Under the pieces are notes generated by a model. The model was not told the DNA's origin, did not search any database, and was given only the letters and a program-made list of their open reading frames with translations. Source: Streptomyces sp. CB02261 (GTDB lineage Bacteria; Actinomycetota; Actinomycetes; Streptomycetales; Streptomycetaceae). From it: 64,000 bases of DNA. The number at the start of each line of letters is the position of its first letter. The first letter of the stretch is position 1. Positions 17,862 to 26,383 of this stretch are shown here, one piece after another. Where the stretch lies: contig NZ_LIVX01000006.1 in assembly GCF_001905665.1 (NCBI RefSeq), positions 124,001 to 188,000 of the forward strand, written 5' to 3'. Position numbers and translations under genes: made by a program.

Positions 17862-18923
17862 ATGCGGATCCTCGTCCTCGGCGCCGGCGGATACCTGGGC
17901 GGCCACGTCACCGAGCGGCTGCGCGCGCTGCCGGGCACGCGGGTGCTCGTCGGCGGCCGTTCCCCGGCGGCCGACGTCACCCTCGACCTCGCCTCCGACC
18001 GCCCGAACGTCCTGGCCGGGGTACTCGCGCGCGCCAGGCCGGATGCCGTCGTCAACTGCGCGGGCGCGACCGGCGGCGACGCCGTCACCCTCGCGGAGGT
18101 GAACGCGCGCGGGCCCGCCGCGCTGTGCGCGGCGCTCCGCGAGGCCGCTCCCACGGCCCGCCTGGTCCATCTTGGCTCGGCCGCCGAATACGGACCCGGC
18201 ACACCCGGCCTGCGGGTGACGGAGACGGAGGCGTGCCTCCCGGCCGGGCCGTACGGCGCCACCAAGCTGGCGGGCACGGTGGCGGTGACGGCGTCGGGCC
18301 TGGACGCGGTCGTGCTGAGGGTGGGGAATCCGGTGGGCGCCGGGGCGCCGCCCACCGGCCTGCCCGGCCGGGTCGCCGCGCTGCTCGCGGAGGCCGAGGA
18401 CGAGGCCGCGGGCGCTTTCGCGTCGGGGGGCGGGGCTGGACCACCCTGGGCCGGTCCGGGCGCGGGGACTGGCGGCGGTCCGGACGGCAGATCTGGCGGC
18501 GGACCGGGCGGCAGTCCGGGCGGCGACCCAGACGGCAGTCCGGGCGGCGGACCGGGCGCGGGGCCCGAGCTGCGGCTCGGGGATCTGTCCGCGTACCGCG
18601 ACTTCGTGGACGTCCGTGATGTGGCGCGCGCGGTGGAGCTCGCGGTCACGGCCTCGGCGGCGCTGCCGCCCGTACTGAACGTGGGCGGAGGGCAAGCCGT
18701 ACCCGTACGGGAGTTGGTACGCGGGCTCGCGGACGCGGCCGGGTTCCGCGGCCGGATCGTCGAGGCGGACGGCAGCGGATCGGAGCGGTCCGCGCAGGTG
18801 TCGTGGCAGTGCTCCGACATCGGCGCGGCCCGCCTCGCCCTCGGGTGGCGGCCGTCGTACTCCCTCGACGCCTCGTTGGAGGCCCTGTGGGCGGCGCGCC
18901 CCGTCCGGGTGGCGGCGCCGTGA
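17862..18923 (+). CDS. SDR-family sugar epimerase/reductase with Gly-rich insert
   Basis: A 353-residue NAD-dependent epimerase/dehydratase. GAGGYLGGHV (residues 7-16) binds NAD, YGATK is the catalytic Tyr/Lys pair, and YRDFVDVRDVARA is the substrate-lobe motif. Residues about 187-236 are an insert made almost wholly of Gly, Pro, Asp and Ser. The DNA there is a degenerate repeat of GGCGG-containing 9-12-mers and interrupts the substrate domain, just before GPELRLGDLSAYRD. The enzyme probably finishes the sugar nucleotide made by the two genes upstream (epimerisation or reduction). Its stop overlaps the GTG of the next gene. Confidence 0.85.
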   Translation: MRILVLGAGGYLGGHVTERLRALPGTRVLVGGRSPAADVTLDLASDRPNVLAGVLARARPDAVVNCAGATGGDAVTLAEVNARGPAALCAALREAAPTARLVHLGSAAEYGPGTPGLRVTETEACLPAGPYGATKLAGTVAVTASGLDAVVLRVGNPVGAGAPPTGLPGRVAALLAEAEDEAAGAFASGGGAGPPWAGPGAGTGGGPDGRSGGGPGGSPGGDPDGSPGGGPGAGPELRLGDLSAYRDFVDVRDVARAVELAVTASAALPPVLNVGGGQAVPVRELVRGLADAAGFRGRIVEADGSGSERSAQVSWQCSDIGAARLALGWRPSYSLDASLEALWAARPVRVAAP

Positions 18924-19582
18924 GTCTGCTGATCCCGCTCTACGTCCATCCGGCCGAAGACCCGGACGCGTGGCGCCGGCTGATCGCCGGCGCGGCGCAC
19001 ACGTACGCCGTGGTGATCAACCCGGCCAGCGGACCGGGCGACGCTCCGGATCCGGCGTTCGCCGCGGCCGCCCGCGCTCTGCGGGCGGCGGGGGCCCGGC
19101 TGCTCGGCTACGTGGACACGGACTACGGCATGCGCGACCCGGATCGGATCGCGGCCGAAGCACTGCGGCACCGGGAGTGGTACGCGGTGGACGGCTGCTT
19201 CCTCGACCGGACGACGGCGGGGAGGGACGGGCTGCCGGAATGCCGACGGCTGGTGCGCGCGCTGCGCAGGGCGGGGGCCTCCACCGTGGTCCTCAACCCG
19301 GGGGTGCATCCCGCCCCCGGGTACGCCCGCCTCGCCGATGTGACGGTCACCTTCGAGGGCCACTGGTCGACGTACGTCTCGACGTTCAGCCGACCGTCGT
19401 GGTCGACCCGGCTGGCACCCGAACGGTTCTGCCATCTGGTGTACGGGGTGCCGGGTCCGCTCGTGCGGCTCGCCGTGCGCACCGCGCGCGAGCGGGGCGC
19501 GGGGGTGTGCGGGCCGGTGACGGGAGAACCGCCCAACCCCTGGTCCGTGCTGACCCCGGCACTGGCGGAGGCCGAGCGGTGA
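18920..19582 (+). CDS. Spherulation-specific family 4 (GH135-like) protein
   Basis: A 220-residue TIM-barrel-like protein of the spherulin-4 family. It begins LLIPLYVHP and has VVINPASGPG, the family hallmark, then GYVDTDYG, DGCFLDRT and VLNPGVHP. Sph3 of Aspergillus, a GH135 member, cleaves galactosaminogalactan and is needed for its production. The start is GTG 18920, overlapping the preceding stop (GTGA). No signal peptide is visible, so the protein would stay cytoplasmic unless an unusual export route is used; Sph3 itself is membrane-anchored and extracellular. Acidic residues in DTDYG and DGCFLD are candidate catalytic groups. Placement next to the deacetylase and GH114 genes supports action on the same polymer. 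Confidence 0.85.
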   Translation: MSLLIPLYVHPAEDPDAWRRLIAGAAHTYAVVINPASGPGDAPDPAFAAAARALRAAGARLLGYVDTDYGMRDPDRIAAEALRHREWYAVDGCFLDRTTAGRDGLPECRRLVRALRRAGASTVVLNPGVHPAPGYARLADVTVTFEGHWSTYVSTFSRPSWSTRLAPERFCHLVYGVPGPLVRLAVRTARERGAGVCGPVTGEPPNPWSVLTPALAEAER

Positions 19583-20565
19583 GGCGGCGCCGTCGGGCGT
19601 ACCCCGCGGCCGCGCTGCTCCTGCCGATCCTCCTCGCCGCGTGCACCTCCGCCCCGGACCGGCGGGCCGACGGGCCGGCTCCCGGCGCGACCGGGCCCAC
19701 GACCCCGCCCTCGGCCGGACCGGCCCGTACGCCCGACGCCACCACCGGACCGACCGCCGGGCCGACCGTCTCAGGGCCGACCGGCGCCGGGCCGACCTCC
19801 GAGGGGCCGGGGGCAAGGCCGACCACCGCCCGGCCGACCGGCGCCGCGACCGGCACCCCGGCCGGCCGGCGGTGGCAGCCGCGGCCGGGTCTGGCCTGGC
19901 AGTGGCAGCTCGACGGCACGGTGGACCCGTCCGTCGACGTCCCCGTCTACGACATCGACGGCTTCGAGAACAGCGCCGCCACCGTGGCGCGGCTCCACCG
20001 GGACGGCCGCAAGGTGATCTGCTACATCAACGTCGGTGCCTGGGAGGACTACCGCCCCGACCGGGACTCCTTTCCCCGTTCCCTCCTCGGCGGACCCAAC
20101 GGCTGGCACGGTGAACGCTGGCTGGACATCCGCCGCGTCGACCTCCTGCGCCCCCTGATGGAACGCCGCTTCGACATGTGCCGGGACAAGGGGTTCGACG
20201 CGGTGGAACCCGACCTGATGGAGGGATACGCGGCCGACACGGGCTTTCCGCTGACGGCCGACGACCAACTCCGGTACAACCGGATGATCGCCGCCATCGC
20301 GCACGAACGCGGTCTGGCCGTGGGCCTCAAGAACGACCTCGGCCAGATCCCCGAACTGGTGCGGCACTTCGACTTCGCGGTCAACGAGGAGTGCGCGCAG
20401 TTCGACGAGTGCGCCCTGCTCGAACCGTTCGTCGCGGCGGGGAAGGCGGTCTTCCACGTGGAGTACGAGGAGCCCAAGGCCTCCTTCTGTCCGCACTCCC
20501 GTGCCCTGCGGCTGTCGTCGATGCGGAAGGGGTTGGAGCTGGGCGTCTGGCGCAGCCCCTGCTGA
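19579..20565 (+). CDS. GH114 endo-alpha-1,4-polygalactosaminidase-like lipoprotein
   Basis: A 328-residue protein. It has a lipoprotein signal peptide ending in the lipobox LLAAC (Cys about 22), then a Thr/Pro/Gly-rich spacer (about 23-95), then a GH114 domain. Motifs include WQWQLDGTVD, VPVYDIDGF, VICYINVGAWEDYRPDRD, FDAVEPDLMEGY and NEECAQFDEC. Ega3, the fungal GH114 enzyme, hydrolyses galactosamine-rich galactosaminogalactan. This protein would sit on the outer face of the membrane and trim or release the deacetylated polymer; this is inferred. The start is GTG 19579, overlapping the preceding stop (GTGA). It is the last gene of the run and converges with the SWIM-protein gene 44 nt away. 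Confidence 0.9.
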   Translation: MRRRRRAYPAAALLLPILLAACTSAPDRRADGPAPGATGPTTPPSAGPARTPDATTGPTAGPTVSGPTGAGPTSEGPGARPTTARPTGAATGTPAGRRWQPRPGLAWQWQLDGTVDPSVDVPVYDIDGFENSAATVARLHRDGRKVICYINVGAWEDYRPDRDSFPRSLLGGPNGWHGERWLDIRRVDLLRPLMERRFDMCRDKGFDAVEPDLMEGYAADTGFPLTADDQLRYNRMIAAIAHERGLAVGLKNDLGQIPELVRHFDFAVNEECAQFDECALLEPFVAAGKAVFHVEYEEPKASFCPHSRALRLSSMRKGLELGVWRSPC

Positions 20566-20609
20566 ACCTCCTGCCGTTGTCGACCCGGACGGCACCTTCG
20601 ACCGGGCCC

Positions 20610-22394
20610 CTATTCCGTCGGTTCCCAGGCTGCCGCGCACAGGGAGTCGGCCACGGCGGCCGTGTAGCGGGCGGATGCGAGCCAGTGGGTGGCGAAGCCG
20701 TCGGTGTCGGCGGGGAGGAGGCGCCCGAAGAGGTCGCGATCGCGTTGGGCCGCCGACGCGCACAGGGCGGTGAGGAGTGCGGCGGCCGTGGGGAGTCCCG
20801 CTCGGCGGATGCGGCGGGTCTCGGCGGTGACGTCGCCGAGCATGCCGAGCGCGGCGCGGCCGGCCAGCACCGTCTGTTCGACCCGGCGCTCCAGGAGGTA
20901 CAGGGGCGCGCCGGACCCGTCGGGCTGTGGCGGGGCGGGGTGCACGGAGGCGGTCGGGTCCGGGAGGTCGGCGCGGCGCAGGCGGTCGAAGCCCAGGTCG
21001 ATCGTGCCCTCGCCGGTGGGGTGCGAACAGGCGAGGAGGGTGAGCCGGGGGTGAGGGGCGGGCACCATGCGGCCGATGATCCTCAGCCGTGTCCCCGGCG
21101 CCGTGGCCAGCAGCATCAGGTTGTCGCGGTGGGCCAGCGCGGGGTCGTCGTCGACGACGGTGAGGCGGACGGAGATGCCTCCGTCGCACAGCGCGAGCAG
21201 GCAGGTGCCGCCCGGCTCCCTCACGGCGCCGAGGAGTTCGACGTCCAGGAAGAGCAGGTCGCTGCCGCCGCCGTCCGGGTCCGCGTAGCGGAAGGTGGAC
21301 CGCAGGGCGCGGGCGGCCTGTTCGGACGGCGGTGTCTCCCACAGGGCGGCGAGGGGCGGCTCCGTCCACGCCGCGCCCTTGGCGGTGACGGCCTTGACGC
21401 CCTTCCCCGCGCCCAGTCTGCCGTCCGGCGAGACCGTCGCGCCCGAGACCGCGAGACCGGCCCGGCCCAGCTCCCGGTGGGTCAGCGCGCTGTCTCCGAG
21501 ACGTACGGCGCGGTCGGCCACGCCCAGCGCGCGCCCGACGCCGCCCGGTGCGACGTCGCCGACCGTGCAGAGGCGGCCGTCGGGTCCGGCGACCCAGGTG
21601 CGGACGCCGCCGTGTCCCGAGTCGGTGACCACGGGTTCGGTGAACAGGCCGTACAGGCGCAGTGAGCCGTCCGGGCTGTAGGGGCGGCGCGCGCGGCCCC
21701 GTACGGCGGCCAGCTCCGCGCCGGAGGCCGTGCCCACTCGGTGTGCCGTGCCCAGGAGTTCGGCCAGGGCCGTGACGAGGTCGGCGGTGCGGTAGGACGG
21801 GTCGCCTGCGCGGGCCGCGCGCAGCAGGGTGACGACAGACAGCGCGGCGCCCGCGGCGCGCGGTAGCTGCCGGAGCCGGGCGGTGTGGGCGGCGCGGAGA
21901 AGGGCCGACTGGGTGACGGCGCCGGCGCCGTCGACGCCGGACTCCAGCACGGCGGCGCCCGCCGACCACAGGGCGTCGGCCGCGGCGCGCTGGGCCGGGC
22001 TCGCCACCTCGGGTGAGGAGGCGGATTCGTCGGGGGTGGCGTCCGAAGGGCAGGCCGGTTCGGGGACCGCCGGGGTGGGCTGGTCGGCGGGTTCCGGTGG
22101 GGGGTCCGCCGTGGGGGCGGCGCAGGCGGCGGCCGCGCGGTGGACGCATGCCGGGGCCAGGAGGCAGCCGCAGGTGATGGCGTCCGCCGTGGTCACCGCG
22201 CCGCCCGGGGCGTGCAGGCGCAACTCGGTCTCGTCGTCGACGTCGATCGTCACCGTGTCACCGTCGCGATGCGTCGGGCGGGCGCCGAGCTTGGTGACCG
22301 CCGCGTCCAGCCGCTTGCGCAGCCGGGGTGAGAGGTCCTCCACCAACGTGGCCGTGACATCCGGCGCGACGGGTGGCAACTGGGCGGCGGTCAT
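20610..22394 (-). CDS. SWIM zinc-finger protein (YehQ-like)
   Basis: A 594-residue cytoplasmic protein. Residues 75-85 read CGCLLAPACVH, the CxC...CxH zinc-binding SWIM motif, preceded by a small alpha/beta segment (DGDTVTIDVDDETELRL). The rest is mostly helical, with an Asp/Pro/Ser-rich patch around 95-130 and a beta-rich centre. SWIM domains bind DNA or proteins. Together with the MoxR ATPase, VWA and DUF5682/DUF4132 genes it matches the E. coli yehQ component. ATG 22394 overlaps the stop of the upstream gene (ATGA). It is the last gene of the operon. Confidence 0.85.
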   Translation of the reverse strand: MTAAQLPPVAPDVTATLVEDLSPRLRKRLDAAVTKLGARPTHRDGDTVTIDVDDETELRLHAPGGAVTTADAITCGCLLAPACVHRAAAACAAPTADPPPEPADQPTPAVPEPACPSDATPDESASSPEVASPAQRAAADALWSAGAAVLESGVDGAGAVTQSALLRAAHTARLRQLPRAAGAALSVVTLLRAARAGDPSYRTADLVTALAELLGTAHRVGTASGAELAAVRGRARRPYSPDGSLRLYGLFTEPVVTDSGHGGVRTWVAGPDGRLCTVGDVAPGGVGRALGVADRAVRLGDSALTHRELGRAGLAVSGATVSPDGRLGAGKGVKAVTAKGAAWTEPPLAALWETPPSEQAARALRSTFRYADPDGGGSDLLFLDVELLGAVREPGGTCLLALCDGGISVRLTVVDDDPALAHRDNLMLLATAPGTRLRIIGRMVPAPHPRLTLLACSHPTGEGTIDLGFDRLRRADLPDPTASVHPAPPQPDGSGAPLYLLERRVEQTVLAGRAALGMLGDVTAETRRIRRAGLPTAAALLTALCASAAQRDRDLFGRLLPADTDGFATHWLASARYTAAVADSLCAAAWEPTE

Positions 22395-25300
22395 GCGGTC
22401 TTCTCCCCTATCCAGCGGGCCAGTTCGAGTGGGCTGAGGGCCGCCACGGGCATTCCGGCGGCCACGAGCTGCCCGGCGACGCCCGTCGAGTAGCGGGGCC
22501 GGCCGGCGTCGTCGAGACTCGCGCACCCGAGGACGTGGCAGCCGGTGGACACCAGGGACCGCACCTCCGCCAGCAGTCCGCCGAGCGGCGCGCCCTCCTC
22601 GAAGTCGCTGATGACGACGACGAGGGTGCGGGCGGGCACGGTGATCAGGCTGCGGGCGTGCCGCAGCCCGGCGGCGATGTGCGTGCCGCCGCCCACACTC
22701 ACCTCCAGGAGGAGGGAGAGGGGATCGTGCACATGGCCGGTGAGGTCGACGACCTGCGTGGAGAAGGCCAGGAAGTGGGTGCTGAGGGTCGGCACCCCGG
22801 CGAGTACGGAGGCGGTCAGCGCGGACCAGATCGTCGACGCCTCCATGGAGCCTGAGACGTCGGTGACCAGGATCAGGCGCCAGTCGGCCGACCGGCGGGC
22901 GCGGCTGCGGAACACCGGTTTCTCGGGGATGACCTGGACCGCTCCGTCGGCCGTCCTGCGGGCGGTGGCCAGGTTGGCGCGCAGCGTGCGCGGCAGGTCC
23001 AGGCGCCCGCCGGGGCGGCGGGTCGGCCGGGCCAGCATGGTGCCGGTGAGGGCGGGCCGCAGCCGGGTGGCGAGCTGCCGGGTCAGTTCGTCGACCAGGC
23101 GGCGGACCAGGGGCCGGAGCGCGGCGAGGCGCGCTTCGGGGAGACCGCCGGCGTACCGGAGGACCGTCCGGAGCAGTTCGACGGAGGGGGTGGCGGCGGC
23201 CGGGTCGATCTCGGCGAGGACGTCCTGCCGGCCGGTCGCGGCCGCGGCGGCGAGGACCTCCTCGCGGACGCCGGGGCCGAACAGCGCGGCCAGTTCCTCG
23301 GACCACTCGCGGACACCGGGGAACGACGGTTCCCGGCCGCCGCGCGGTCCGGAGCCGGGCAGGCCGCCGCGGGACCCCTCGCCGCGTCCCGCGCCGTAGA
23401 GCTCGTCGAGGGCGGTCGCCAGGCGTCCGGCACCGGACGGCAGTTGATCGGGCCGCCTGCCGAGCACGAGCCGCCACCGGTCGGCGGGCGCGAGGGTCCG
23501 CGCGGGTGCGGCCTCGGCGGAGGGCGCGGTGGCCGGTGGGCCGGTGGGGCGGGTCGCGGCGGGGTGGCCGGACGATGATGGGAGCAGGTCGTCGTGCGGG
23601 GGTGCCGGGACGGGCAGGCCGAGGGCGGTCAGGAGCTCGCGGGCCGCGAGGTCGGCGGCCGTACGGCGGGCCAGGTCGACCGGGTCGTCCGCGTCGAGCG
23701 TGCCCACCCGTTCGCCCAGCCTCTCCTCGACGGTGGCCAGCAGCCGGTCCCGGGCGGCCGGGCTGAGGGTGTCGAAGCCGCCGCGCAGGGCGGGCAGCCG
23801 GACCAGGAACGCGGTGTCGTCCAGCTCGACGACCCGGTGCAGCAACGGGTCGAGGGCGTCGACGCCGACGGTCAGGAGCGGGCCCGCCACGGTCAGGACG
23901 CCGGTGAGACGGGCGGTGAGCGCGGTTCGGGAGGTGCTGTCCACGGCTCCGTCCACCCAGGAGGCGACGCGTACCCCGAAGCTCTCGGCCTTTTCGTGGC
24001 CGGTGAGCACCCTGACCGCTCCGGCGGCCGCGGCGATCAGCGGGGTGCCGTCGGTGGCCAGCCGGGCGAGGGCGTCGGTGAGCCGGATGCCGCCCACCCG
24101 GTCGGCGCGCTGGGCCAGTTCGAGCAGCGCCCGGGCGTCCTCGGGATCCTCGGAGCCGGTGAGGCCGTCGACCTGGCGGACGGCAGCCGAGGTCAGGAGT
24201 TCGGCCGCGTGCGCGGTGCGGGCGGCAAGGGCGGAGGCGGTGGTGGCGGCGGTGGCGGTGGCGGTGGCATCCGGGGCTTTGGTGGCCGACGGCTCGTCGG
24301 ATGCGGCGGCGGTGGCCTCGGGGGCGGAGAGGGCCGAGGGGTCGTCGGCTGCGGCCAGGCCCGGCAGGTGGCCGGCGTCGATGCGGTCCAGCAGGTCGAG
24401 CCCGGTGAGGAGTTCGGGAAGGGTGCCGCTGGCGGGGAGCACGGCCGCCAGTTCCGTCAGCCGTTCGTCGGCCGGGGCGGGGAGCCCGCACTCGGCGGCC
24501 TCCGTGAGGCCCCGGACGACCTGGGCTGCCGTCGGGCCGCCCTCCGCGCGCTCGGCCGCGTGCCGCTGGCGCAGCACGCCTTCGGCGGCCTGGGCCGGGG
24601 TGACGCCGCGGGCCCCGGCGGCGGTGAGCATCGCGGCCGTCGCCGGGGTCCACCGCACCTGCCAGCGTGTCGTGAGTCCCTCCGTGCCCGCCGCGCCGGT
24701 CACCCCCTGCTCCTGCGCGTACGGGATGCCGCACACCGTCAGCCTGCGCAGCAGCAGCTCGCGGCGCCGGTCCAGCGTGGAGCGGGCAGGGTCGAGCCGG
24801 AGGTCGCGCGGTGCCTTCTCGTGGGCGTCCTCCGGGCCGGGGAGGGAGAGCGCCGCCGCCTCGGCCTCGACTGCGGGGCCCAGTCCGCTGCGAGGAGTGG
24901 CGGGCGCGGGCCGTCCGGTGCGGGCTCCTACGAGTACACGTTCGAGGGCCTGGGCGACGGCGCGGCCCGTGCCGTAGGTCTCGCCGCGTCCGAGCACCGT
25001 CTGCACGGCCTCCAGGAGTTCGCCGCGGCCGGGGGCGGGCAGGTCGCGCAGGCGGGCCAGGTCGCCGGCGACCCGGACGACCTCCCGGCCGTCCGCCGGG
25101 CCGTAGGGGTGTCCCTGTTCGCGCAGGGCGGCGCAGACGCGGACCACGGTGCGGATCAGCGCCTCGTGCAGCGAGCCCGGATCCCCGGCGGCGTCCAGGA
25201 CGGTGTGCTGCCACTCCGGATCCCTGATGCCGGCGGGGTAGCCGGACCGTGAGTCGAGCAGCGGGTACGTGTACGGGATCAGGGAGACGGTGCACGGTGG

Positions 25301-26380
25301 CGTCCCGGGAGCGCTGTTCCCGCGGTTGCCCGCGCCCGACGCGGGCGCGGCACCAGGATCGGACGCGGCACCCGGCACGGGCGCGTCACCCGGCGCAGGC
25401 GCGGCATCCCGCTCGTACGCGAGACCTGGCGCGGACACCGCGGCCGGAGAGGGCGCGGCGGTCTGCTCGGGCACTTCGTCCGGGCCGTACCCGGCGCCCG
25501 ACGTCTCCAGCGCAGGGCTTCCGACGGCCCCCGCCGTGGACGGCAGCAGCGCCGGGGTGTGGAAGGCTCCCACCACCACGGCGGGTCGCCGCCCGCTCGC
25601 CAGGGCCTCGGCGACATGGGCGCGCATGCATGCCTCGCGCACCAGGTCCGTGCCGTCCACCCCGCCCCGCGCCTCGGCCTCGTACCGCAGCGCCCAGCCG
25701 GTGAGCAGGGCGGCACGGCGCAGCGCCTCGGGTGTCGAACCGGGGGCGGGGGCCTCCACCAGCCGGTCCCACAGGTCGTCCCCGTCTCGGCCGGTGAGCC
25801 GGGCCCGGAGCGCGGCGGACAGCCCGTGCCCCTCCCCCGGCACGGGTGCGGATGCGGCGCCGGGAGCGGGGACGGGGGTGTCCGGGCCACCCCGCGACCA
25901 CGCCCGGTCGGCCAGCGGCAGATCGCAGGCCACGGCCGGGACCCCGTTCCGTGCTGCCCAGCGCAGGGCGACCAGTTCGGGCGAGAAGTCCGCGAACGGG
26001 TAGAAGGCGGGACCCCGTTCGGCTGCCGGGCCGGTCCCGGGACGCTCGGCGGGCACGGCGGCCAGCGCCACCGGGGCCTCGGTCTCCTCGTGGGCGAGCC
26101 AGTCCAGCCACGGCTGGAACTCGGCGGGCAGCTCGACGAGGAGGACGTCGGGGGCCGCCGCGTCCAGCAGCGCCGGAAGGACGGCCGCGAGCGAGGGCGC
26201 GTGGTGGCGCACCCCGATCAGGAACGGCAGCCCGGGTCCGGTCGCCGCGAGGGCCGCCACCGCTGCTTCCGGGGCGACGGGCCCGGCCGCCAGGCCCTGC
26301 GCCGGGGCGACGGCCGGCGCACCGGCGGTGGGTGACGTCTCGGCGGTGGACCGTGTCTCGGGAGTGGTCGACTGGCTCAT
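22391..26380 (-). CDS. DUF5682-VWA fusion protein (YehM + YehP-like)
   Basis: A 1329-residue protein. The N-terminal and central part (about 50-800) corresponds to DUF5682: it opens with GVRHHAPSLAAVLPALLD and LLVELPAEFQPWLDWL. A Pro/Ala-rich segment and a helical linker lead to a C-terminal von Willebrand A domain (about 1160-1329). Its MIDAS motif is DVSGSME, with the supporting VVISDFEEGAP. In E. coli, YehM and YehP are separate proteins; here they are one chain, so the two act stoichiometrically. VWA proteins paired with MoxR ATPases commonly act as adaptors in metal insertion or complex remodelling. It starts 3 nt after the MoxR stop, and its own stop overlaps the SWIM gene start. Confidence 0.88.
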   Translation of the reverse strand: MSQSTTPETRSTAETSPTAGAPAVAPAQGLAAGPVAPEAAVAALAATGPGLPFLIGVRHHAPSLAAVLPALLDAAAPDVLLVELPAEFQPWLDWLAHEETEAPVALAAVPAERPGTGPAAERGPAFYPFADFSPELVALRWAARNGVPAVACDLPLADRAWSRGGPDTPVPAPGAASAPVPGEGHGLSAALRARLTGRDGDDLWDRLVEAPAPGSTPEALRRAALLTGWALRYEAEARGGVDGTDLVREACMRAHVAEALASGRRPAVVVGAFHTPALLPSTAGAVGSPALETSGAGYGPDEVPEQTAAPSPAAVSAPGLAYERDAAPAPGDAPVPGAASDPGAAPASGAGNRGNSAPGTPPCTVSLIPYTYPLLDSRSGYPAGIRDPEWQHTVLDAAGDPGSLHEALIRTVVRVCAALREQGHPYGPADGREVVRVAGDLARLRDLPAPGRGELLEAVQTVLGRGETYGTGRAVAQALERVLVGARTGRPAPATPRSGLGPAVEAEAAALSLPGPEDAHEKAPRDLRLDPARSTLDRRRELLLRRLTVCGIPYAQEQGVTGAAGTEGLTTRWQVRWTPATAAMLTAAGARGVTPAQAAEGVLRQRHAAERAEGGPTAAQVVRGLTEAAECGLPAPADERLTELAAVLPASGTLPELLTGLDLLDRIDAGHLPGLAAADDPSALSAPEATAAASDEPSATKAPDATATATAATTASALAARTAHAAELLTSAAVRQVDGLTGSEDPEDARALLELAQRADRVGGIRLTDALARLATDGTPLIAAAAGAVRVLTGHEKAESFGVRVASWVDGAVDSTSRTALTARLTGVLTVAGPLLTVGVDALDPLLHRVVELDDTAFLVRLPALRGGFDTLSPAARDRLLATVEERLGERVGTLDADDPVDLARRTAADLAARELLTALGLPVPAPPHDDLLPSSSGHPAATRPTGPPATAPSAEAAPARTLAPADRWRLVLGRRPDQLPSGAGRLATALDELYGAGRGEGSRGGLPGSGPRGGREPSFPGVREWSEELAALFGPGVREEVLAAAAATGRQDVLAEIDPAAATPSVELLRTVLRYAGGLPEARLAALRPLVRRLVDELTRQLATRLRPALTGTMLARPTRRPGGRLDLPRTLRANLATARRTADGAVQVIPEKPVFRSRARRSADWRLILVTDVSGSMEASTIWSALTASVLAGVPTLSTHFLAFSTQVVDLTGHVHDPLSLLLEVSVGGGTHIAAGLRHARSLITVPARTLVVVISDFEEGAPLGGLLAEVRSLVSTGCHVLGCASLDDAGRPRYSTGVAGQLVAAGMPVAALSPLELARWIGEKTA

Positions 26381-26383
26381 CCG

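Noticed and set aside
15750..18695. A 981-codon minus-strand frame across the sugar-nucleotide genes
   Set aside because: It is a shadow of three well-supported plus-strand genes.
22395..25295. Extension of the SWIM protein frame upstream of its ATG
   Set aside because: The extended part is Arg/Pro noise opposite in frame to the DUF5682-VWA gene; the ATGA overlap at 22391-22394 marks the real start.
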